Origin: Pikeienuella sp964352385 | Lineage (GTDB): Bacteria; Pseudomonadota; Alphaproteobacteria; Rhodobacterales; Rhodobacteraceae | Length of the DNA stretch: 64,000 nucleotides | Assembly (NCBI GenBank): GCA_964352385.1 | Contig: CAYGRU010000011.1 | Span: 18,187 to 82,186, forward strand | Reading direction: 5' to 3' | Part shown: piece by piece, positions 58,353 to 64,000 of the stretch | Layout of the letters: each line of letters opens with the position of its first letter | Position numbering within the stretch: position 1 is the stretch's first letter | Notes under the pieces: generated by a model | What the model was told of the DNA's origin: nothing | The model's database searches: none | Seen by the model: only the letters and a program-made list of their open reading frames with translations | Translations under genes and position numbers: made by a program

Positions 58353-58916
58353 TCAGTGACGCAAAGCTGCGACTGCCGCCTCCACATCCTCTGTTTCGAT
58401 GGCATCGGCACCGCGCGCGAGCCGCAGATGATAGGCTTTTGCCAGAACCTCGGCCTCGGTCCGGCCTTCGGGCGCGGTGAACTTGTAGGCGGCAAGCTCG
58501 ATCAAATGGCCCAGCGGCTCGCGGAAATACATCGACCACATGAATCCCCGGTCGCGCACTGCCACGCTGAACCCCGCCGCGCGGAGCCGTTGAATCGTCG
58601 GCTGATAGGCATCCGCCACGATGGCGAAGGCGAGGTGATGCGCCGCGCCCGGCTCACCGCCGCTCTTGTGGTCGGTCGGCACGCGGTCTTCGGATGTGAA
58701 GATGGTGATGAGGCGACCGTCGCCCGGATCGAAATACAGGTGATTGACGCTATGGTCATCCAGATTGGGCTGCTCGAACACGAAGGGCATCCCCAGCACA
58801 CCCTCCCAGAAGTCGATGGAGGTTTTCCGGTCCGCGCCGTTCAGCGTGATGTGATGGACGCCGGTTGTCCGGGCAGGTGTTTGGGGGGCTGGCGTTTGGG
58901 TGTCTTCACTGGTCAT
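58353..58916 (-). CDS. VOC-superfamily (glyoxalase/ring-cleavage dioxygenase-like) protein
   Basis: A 187-residue two-repeat VOC-fold protein: GVHHITLNGADRKTSIDFWE with a metal-binding His near the N terminus, HHLAFAIVADAY at the second module and a Glu in REPLGHLIELAAYKF as third ligand. Ring-cleavage dioxygenases and glyoxalases share this fold; the protein is of the size of the short extradiol-type VOC group. GAGGAGG lies 8 nt upstream of the ATG. Located 80 bp upstream of agmatinase on the same strand, without a clear pathway link. Confidence 0.88.
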   Translation of the reverse strand: MTSEDTQTPAPQTPARTTGVHHITLNGADRKTSIDFWEGVLGMPFVFEQPNLDDHSVNHLYFDPGDGRLITIFTSEDRVPTDHKSGGEPGAAHHLAFAIVADAYQPTIQRLRAAGFSVAVRDRGFMWSMYFREPLGHLIELAAYKFTAPEGRTEAEVLAKAYHLRLARGADAIETEDVEAAVAALRH

Positions 58917-58949
58917 CTGGCTTTCCTCCTCTGGTATCCGAAAACATAA

Positions 58950-58980
58950 GGGGCGGGTCAGCTTTCAGCCACCCCGCCCC
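58950..58980 (-). terminator. Hairpin after the FecR-domain gene
   Basis: An 8-bp stem GGGGCGGG (58950-58957) with CCCGCCCC (58973-58980), 15-nt loop. On the minus strand it is followed by TTATGTTTTC, so it is a fair intrinsic terminator for the Slam-FecR transcript. Confidence 0.6.
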
Positions 58981-59019
58981 CGGATACAGATTGTTGCGCC
59001 CTTCGGGCAGGTCCACCGA

Positions 59020-61908
59020 TTACCGCTCGCCCCAGAAGGTGCCGGTGCCATTGATGGTCTGCGACGAGTTCTGGATCCGGATCGACCCTGCCGTCGCGCG
59101 GGCATCATTCGCCTGCGGCCCGTCGAAGAACGATCCATCAACGCGCGCGTTGAAGATATCGCCAGCCGCGCTAATTGTGGTCTGCCCGCCATAATCGTTC
59201 ACACCCAGCCTGCCGGAGATGTCATCAACCGGCACGATGAAGTTCGGAAGGTTGCCGACATTCTGGAAACCGGCATTGCCGTTACCGCTCGCGAAGTTCC
59301 AGTTCAACTGGAACCGCCCGCCATCGACGAAGTCGACCACATTCGACCCGGTATCATTGACGAAATTCACCGTCACAGGCCCGTTATAGGTCGCCGTGCC
59401 AGTCATCGGCAGAACATCCGTGCGGTTGCCGGCAACCCAGGTGCCGAGCGCATACTGAAGGCGCGCGTTCTGGAACGTGTTCGGATCATTGTTGGCAAAG
59501 CGGAACTGACCGGTCCACCAACCCCATGTCAGGAACTGCGGCGTGATGTCGGTGCCAGCCGGATAGATCGATGCCGCATCCGCAAGCCCGTGGCTGAGCA
59601 ATGCGCCGCGCAAGGCCCGGTGACCGAACTGATCATCGGGGCGTCCCGTCAATTCACCCTGGCTTGTCTGGATTGCGGTTGCCCTCTCACCACTATCGAC
59701 CAGCACGTTAGTCAAGCTCTGGGGGTTGTTATGGTCCCGGAGCCCGAACCGGGCCGTATCGATCACCGCACCCCGGTTGCCGCCAAATGCGAGGTTCGCG
59801 CCATTGATGTTCTGGCCACCGGCAACATTGCCGCCCAGCACTTCATCCATCCGAAGGACAACAGACCCGGAAAGGCCATTGGTCTGGAATGATGCCGCGC
59901 CGCCATTATCGATTGCTGCTGTGCGGAACAGCATCTTTTCGGTGCCGCCGGTCGAACCGCGGAACGATGCCGCATTGGCGGCATAGCCGAAGGACAGGAA
60001 CCGGTCAGAGTTCGACCCCGTGCGCCCGGTTTCTGCTGCATAGGCCGCAGCATTGCTGCCAATCGCAATACGCGCATTCGGACCCAGATTCTGCGAATTG
60101 GCACGCTGCGCCAGATGCAGGTTGCCATATGCTTCGAATTCGCCCGTTTCGATGTTCGAGAAGAAGCTTGCGGTAACCTCTTCGTCAGGATTGTCGTCGT
60201 TCTGATAGGCGCTGGAATTCCCCAGGACGAGGTAGCGATCATCACTGCCGAACACCGTCGGGCCGCCCGCCCCGTCGCCCACTGCCGTGGTGCCAACTAC
60301 AGGCTGAAGCCTGAAGGCCGTGCCCTCACCACCGATCCGAAATGAACCACGCGCGAAACTGGTGAGGTCAGGTGCATTGGTGCCATTATTCGCCACGCCC
60401 ACGGCACCCACCGACAACAGGAAATTCTGGTTCGCGCCATTGCCGCTGATACTGAACATCGGCAGCAACCAGCGGTTGCCATTGCTGGTCCCGAAACCGG
60501 ACCCTTGACCAAACAATGCCTGATTGGGCTGCGACAGCAGGAAAAGCTGCGCCTGCCTGCCATTGTCGAACACCTCGCCCAGCCCTTCGGGCAGGAAGGG
60601 CATCGTGGTCTGGCTGCTGGTGATGTGCAGATCGGGCAAGATGTTGAAGGCCGTCGCACGGAAATTCGCGTTATTCGAATTGATCGTGCGCAACTGGGTC
60701 GGCCCCGGATTTGCGCCGAAGATGAAACCGCGATTGCCGTTGCTTACTTCAAAGTAATAGGCCAACAAACCCGACGTCGAATCCGCGAAACCTGCACCTG
60801 AAAGTTGCCCTGCTGTGCTGCTTGTTTGGCTTGGGTCAATTTCGAAGAACCCGTTCTGAACTGGGGTTGGCAATTTTGCCCGATCCCCGTTTTCAAGGTT
60901 CACAATGAGCGAACCCTGCTCGAATGAAGTTGCCAGCGTGCCTTCATCCGCTGTCAGCAGGTTTTGCGCAGACGGGTTTTGGATAGTTGTGCCATCCGCG
61001 TCGATGAAGGGCTCGTTATCGACCAGTAACGCCCCGCCGATGAAGTTCGCGAACGGGTTCGAAGACTGTTCAAACTGCTCTTCTACCGGCACAATGACAT
61101 CGGTGTTCGACGCGAGGTTAAGCTGCAATACCTCTGCCGACCCGTCCTCTGCGGGCTTTTCGCCCGAGGTGGAGATCGGCGCATCGGTCACCGCATTCGG
61201 TTCTTCCGAGTTCGCCTCGGCAATGCCTGATCCTTCGGCGTCCTCGCTGGTCACTTCCTCGTCGGAGCCGCCCCCGCCGCCCTGCATCTGGTTGTAAAGC
61301 GCCGCGATCTGTTCAGCCGAGGCAACGCCAAGATATTCGATCCCGTCCCCGCCGGTCTGCGCCAGCGCGTTTGACCGCGACATGGTCAGTTCCTGATCGC
61401 CGACCTTGACCTTGGTATATTCACCGGCGACGTGCATCACCGTCGTCTGGTTGTTCTCATCGGTCACGACCAGCGAAATTCCGCCCCGGATACCGATCGT
61501 GGCCGTCGGCGTCTGCACGATGGCGTCGGTGGTCTTGGTGATCCGCCCACCGACAAGGCGCATGACGCCTTTTGTCACGGTGATCCCGATCGCACCGACC
61601 TCGGTGTCCGGGTCATAGACATATTGATCCAGCACGATATCGGAATTCGGCGAAACGGTCAGCGATGTCTGGTCAAGGAACAGAACCTGCCCCGACCCGA
61701 GCGGCGAAGATATCAGCCGTTCATTCGCGATCAGCCGGTCCCCCAGCAGCAAGGATCGTGACGCGCCACCGGGGGGCGTTCCGTCGATATCCCGGTTCAC
61801 GGCGGCAACGGAGCCGATTTCATTGGCGAACGACATTCCGGGGAAACCACCCAGCGTAAGGGCAAGGGCCAGAACCGAAAGCGATGCGGTCTTGAAAGGC
61901 GTTTTCAT
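59020..61908 (-). CDS. Large exported FecR-domain protein, probable type XI secretion cargo
   Basis: A 962-residue exported protein. An SPI signal peptide (cleavage in MSFA-NE) is followed by a FecR domain at about 53-160 (LLLGDRLIANERLISSPLGS and QTPTATIGIRGG), an acidic Gly/Glu linker at about 209-260 (QGGGGGSDEEVTSEDAEGSG), a long Asn/Gly/Ser-rich beta region, and a C-terminal part of about 130 residues (TYNGPVTVNFVNDTG to GTGTFWGER) whose strand pattern and GxFxGxR ending resemble the barrel of TbpB and hemophilin. It has no lipobox. The ATG at 61908 has GCGGGAG 6 nt upstream; 61914 is an alternative. It follows the Slam-like gene by 13 bp, so this pair is an operon. Cargo status is inferred. 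Confidence 0.85.
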   Translation of the reverse strand: MKTPFKTASLSVLALALTLGGFPGMSFANEIGSVAAVNRDIDGTPPGGASRSLLLGDRLIANERLISSPLGSGQVLFLDQTSLTVSPNSDIVLDQYVYDPDTEVGAIGITVTKGVMRLVGGRITKTTDAIVQTPTATIGIRGGISLVVTDENNQTTVMHVAGEYTKVKVGDQELTMSRSNALAQTGGDGIEYLGVASAEQIAALYNQMQGGGGGSDEEVTSEDAEGSGIAEANSEEPNAVTDAPISTSGEKPAEDGSAEVLQLNLASNTDVIVPVEEQFEQSSNPFANFIGGALLVDNEPFIDADGTTIQNPSAQNLLTADEGTLATSFEQGSLIVNLENGDRAKLPTPVQNGFFEIDPSQTSSTAGQLSGAGFADSTSGLLAYYFEVSNGNRGFIFGANPGPTQLRTINSNNANFRATAFNILPDLHITSSQTTMPFLPEGLGEVFDNGRQAQLFLLSQPNQALFGQGSGFGTSNGNRWLLPMFSISGNGANQNFLLSVGAVGVANNGTNAPDLTSFARGSFRIGGEGTAFRLQPVVGTTAVGDGAGGPTVFGSDDRYLVLGNSSAYQNDDNPDEEVTASFFSNIETGEFEAYGNLHLAQRANSQNLGPNARIAIGSNAAAYAAETGRTGSNSDRFLSFGYAANAASFRGSTGGTEKMLFRTAAIDNGGAASFQTNGLSGSVVLRMDEVLGGNVAGGQNINGANLAFGGNRGAVIDTARFGLRDHNNPQSLTNVLVDSGERATAIQTSQGELTGRPDDQFGHRALRGALLSHGLADAASIYPAGTDITPQFLTWGWWTGQFRFANNDPNTFQNARLQYALGTWVAGNRTDVLPMTGTATYNGPVTVNFVNDTGSNVVDFVDGGRFQLNWNFASGNGNAGFQNVGNLPNFIVPVDDISGRLGVNDYGGQTTISAAGDIFNARVDGSFFDGPQANDARATAGSIRIQNSSQTINGTGTFWGER

Positions 61909-61921
61909 CGTCATCTCCCGC

Positions 61922-63265
61922 TTAAAAATCGAAGCCGACGGAAACTCCGCCGCCGATGTTCTTCAGGTCGAAATTGTCGATATTCGAGGCACGGTAGAGC
62001 CCGTCGATATCCGCCGCGACCCACAGGCCATCCTGAAGATAGAATGTGTGACGCAGACCGGCGCGCAGATCGACATCGCTCCGGCTTCTGGTTCCGGCGA
62101 CGCCGACCAGCACCGGATTCGGGTCATCGAATTCCCGCGCTGTCGCCTGAACGAACCCGGTCAGGTTCCACAGCCGATCCGCAAATTCGACCCCGCTGTC
62201 ATAGCTGTAGGTCGCGCTGGCGCGCAGGGTACCTTCAATCGTGGAATTGAAGTTCTGATCCGCATCCACCCGCTCAAGGAACACGGCACCGCGCAGAACG
62301 AGGTTCGGCTGCGGCGCATAGGCACCCCCGGCGGTGGCCCTGATAACCAGTCCGTCGAAATCATCGCGGCCGTTGAAGTAATCGCGATACCCGCCGCGCA
62401 CCGATCCGAACACCGACAGCGTGTCGGACAACGTATCGGTGAACTCCGCCCCGACCGAGCCGGAAGCATAGAGCGCGTCATTGGCCGAACGGACATAGTC
62501 CAGTTCGACAAAGGGCCGGATCTTCGGGCCAAACTGCTGATCGTCGAGCGAGATTTGCGGCCCGGTCGTCACAAGAAAGCTGTCCACATCGGAGGCGGTG
62601 GCATCGAAGTAATGCAGGCTGAACACCGACGCATCGGTGCGCCAGAAATCGCTGTCCGGCTGATCGAGGTCATAGAAATGCGATACCGACGCGGTGGTCT
62701 TCACGCCGATATCATCATCCTCCAGAAACTCCGGCGCCAGAACCGCAGGAAGACCGAACAATAATACCGTCGCATCATCCGGCCCCAGCGTCGCGTTGGA
62801 CGCATAGGTCAGGCCGGTGCTGACCGATCCGAAAAAGGCGCTTTTCTGCGTGCGCTGGTCGATGGCCCGCAAGAATTCGTTTGCCTTCGACACCACGAGC
62901 GGCGGCACGTCGGTAAAGGCCAGAACGTTGTTGAAATAGTATTTCGCGGTCTCGTAGGAGCCGAGCCGGAAATAGGACGCGCCAAGCTCCATATGAACCC
63001 GCGGCAGATCCTTGTTGTAGATCAGCATCCGCTCCAGCGTCGAAATCGCCGCCTCGAAGTCTTCGAGCTGGATAGAGACCAGCGCATAGCTGAACATCAG
63101 GTCGAGATTGTCCGGGGCTTCGAACATCTGTGCGAAGATGACCTTCTGTTCCTCGCGCAATGCCGATTTGTTGTCCCCAAGCGCAGCGAAGGTCTGTGCG
63201 CTTGCCGAAGTCGCGAGAACCGTCATCAACGCGGCAACGGCACCCCGTTTCAGGATATCTCTCAT
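61922..63265 (-). CDS. Slam-like outer-membrane translocon (TPR plus beta-barrel, DUF560)
   Basis: A 447-residue exported protein. A signal peptide (LKRGAVAALMTVLATSASAQ, cleavage after ASA) precedes about four TPR-like repeats to residue 140 (for example DFEAAISTLERMLIYNKDLP), then a C-terminal barrel of about 14 amphipathic strands from about 145, ending in VGFDF with the terminal Phe required for outer-membrane insertion. This is the layout of surface lipoprotein assembly modulators (Slam), the channel of type XI secretion. AGGGGGC lies 7 nt upstream of the ATG. It is upstream of, and coupled with, the FecR-domain protein gene, the presumed cargo. ftsK lies 104 bp upstream. Confidence 0.85.
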   Translation of the reverse strand: MRDILKRGAVAALMTVLATSASAQTFAALGDNKSALREEQKVIFAQMFEAPDNLDLMFSYALVSIQLEDFEAAISTLERMLIYNKDLPRVHMELGASYFRLGSYETAKYYFNNVLAFTDVPPLVVSKANEFLRAIDQRTQKSAFFGSVSTGLTYASNATLGPDDATVLLFGLPAVLAPEFLEDDDIGVKTTASVSHFYDLDQPDSDFWRTDASVFSLHYFDATASDVDSFLVTTGPQISLDDQQFGPKIRPFVELDYVRSANDALYASGSVGAEFTDTLSDTLSVFGSVRGGYRDYFNGRDDFDGLVIRATAGGAYAPQPNLVLRGAVFLERVDADQNFNSTIEGTLRASATYSYDSGVEFADRLWNLTGFVQATAREFDDPNPVLVGVAGTRSRSDVDLRAGLRHTFYLQDGLWVAADIDGLYRASNIDNFDLKNIGGGVSVGFDF

Positions 63266-63319
63266 ATTGATTGCCCCCTACACATATTCAGTCGCGCCCG
63301 CCCGACGCAACAAAGTCTG

Positions 63320-63345
63320 GTCACGATCTAGTCACATTTCGTGAT
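63320..63345. promoter_or_regulatory. Repeat cluster upstream of the Slam-like gene
   Basis: Two GTCAC direct repeats at 63320-63324 and 63331-63335 with an 11-bp period, overlapped by an inverted repeat TCACGA (63321-63326) / TCGTGA (63339-63344). The spacing equals about one helical turn, as for tandem response-regulator binding. It lies about 55-80 bp upstream of the Slam-like start codon and downstream of ftsK. Confidence 0.35.
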
Positions 63346-63368
63346 ATTTGTATGACAGATCGGCTGAG

Positions 63369-64000
63369 TCAACGTTCTTCAACCAGAACTTCGCGCTTTC
63401 CGACATGGTTTGCCGGGCTGACAACCCCTTGATCTTCCATCTGTTCAACCAGACGGGCAGCCTTGTTATACCCGATTGCAAGCTTGCGTTGTATGTAACT
63501 GGTGGAGCATTTCCGATCCCGCGCCACGATCATGACTGCCTGATCGTAAAGCTGGTCGTCGGACCCATCGCCGCCAAGACCCAGAATTTCGTCAATCGCC
63601 GCGCTCTGCTCATCATCATCGCCGCCATCGGTAACGGCGGAGACATATTCGGGCTGCCCCTGCGTCTTCAGATGCGCGACGACTTCCTCGACTTCCTCGT
63701 CCGATACGAACGGCCCGTGAACGCGCGTCACACGCCCGCCGCCGGCCATGTAGAGCATATCGCCCATGCCCAAAAGCTGTTCCGCGCCCATCTCGTTCAG
63801 GATGGTGCGGCTGTCGACCTTGGACGTAACCTGAAACGAAATGCGGGTCGGAAAGTTCGCCTTGATCGTGCCGGTGATGACATCGACCGACGGGCGCTGC
63901 GTCGCCATGATGATGTGGATTCCCGATGCCCGCGCCATCTGCGCGAGGCGCTGGATGCAGGCCTCGATTTCCTTGCCCGCGACCATCATCAGGTCGGCCA
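63369..64000 (-). CDS. ftsK: DNA translocase FtsK, C-terminal part (cut by window edge)
   Basis: The last 209 codons of a DNA pump that clears the chromosome from the division septum. Visible are the end of the RecA-like motor (ADLMMVAGKEIE with Walker B at the right edge, then MATQRPSVDVITGTIKANFP and the sensor SKVDSRTILNEMGAEQLLG) and the gamma domain that reads KOPS sequences, a winged helix (RKCSTSYIQRKLAIGYNKAA and RLVEQMEDQG). The frame stays open to the window edge; the N-terminal part lies beyond 64000. Confidence 0.96.
   Translation of the reverse strand, partial: ADLMMVAGKEIEACIQRLAQMARASGIHIIMATQRPSVDVITGTIKANFPTRISFQVTSKVDSRTILNEMGAEQLLGMGDMLYMAGGGRVTRVHGPFVSDEEVEEVVAHLKTQGQPEYVSAVTDGGDDDEQSAAIDEILGLGGDGSDDQLYDQAVMIVARDRKCSTSYIQRKLAIGYNKAARLVEQMEDQGVVSPANHVGKREVLVEER

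Overview
The window is a high-GC, gene-dense stretch of a chromosome that looks like a marine-type alphaproteobacterium of the order Rhodobacterales. This is judged from protein content: a heterotetrameric sarcosine oxidase operon, LuxR/LuxI quorum sensing, a DUF4170 protein, DmdB/DmdC-like CoA ligase and acyl-CoA dehydrogenase, a GSCFA protein and RTX repeats. No rRNA, tRNA, CRISPR array, intact insertion sequence or prophage was seen. About 60 protein genes are supported. Both window ends lie within chromosomal sequence; the right end cuts through ftsK.

Layout. 0-8 kb: a membrane-bound class III nucleotide cyclase, a DmdB/FadD-like CoA ligase, two EamA exporters, an FKBP-type isomerase, a polysaccharide flippase and a histone-deacetylase-like amidohydrolase. 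8-10.4 kb: a protein joining a family 2 glycosyltransferase to a sulfotransferase-like domain. 10.5-19.3 kb: a fatty-acid/branched acyl-CoA catabolic island (fadJ, thiolase, GST, two acyl-CoA dehydrogenases, a MerR regulator with palindromic sites, two hotdog thioesterases). 19.3-26.2 kb: MATE exporter, thioesterase, MAPEG protein, PmbA, CysQ-like phosphatase, DUF4170 protein, then the NAD salvage pair pncA-pncB. 26.2-27.0 kb: the only long gene-free stretch; it carries three tandem hairpins that look like a small RNA. 27-30.5 kb: a secreted RTX glycosidase and a GSCFA protein.

31-35.6 kb is a signalling region: an AHL-lactonase-like metallohydrolase, a small HTH-like protein divergent from it, an SDR protein, a TPR protein, a short ORF overlapping luxR, then luxR and luxI. 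35.7-40.7 kb is soxBDAG (sarcosine oxidase). 40.9-48.2 kb holds two complete polar-amino-acid-type ABC importers flanking a DadA-like oxidase and a DUF1636 protein, so this part is devoted to uptake and oxidation of methylated or ordinary amino acids. 48.3-55.9 kb: PanE-like reductase, an oxalate-CoA-ligase-like enzyme, an acyl-CoA dehydrogenase, YcaQ-type DNA glycosylase, a KstD-like flavoprotein, a rhodanese and an unknown membrane-anchored protein. 56-58.9 kb: agmatinase and gamma-glutamylputrescine-synthetase-like genes (polyamine use) and a VOC protein.

The most striking locus is 59.0-63.3 kb. A protein with N-terminal TPRs and a C-terminal outer-membrane barrel (Slam/DUF560-like) is followed 13 bp later by a large exported protein with a FecR domain at its N terminus and a C-terminal segment resembling the TbpB/hemophilin barrel. 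I infer a type XI secretion system and its cargo. The window closes with the C-terminal part of FtsK.
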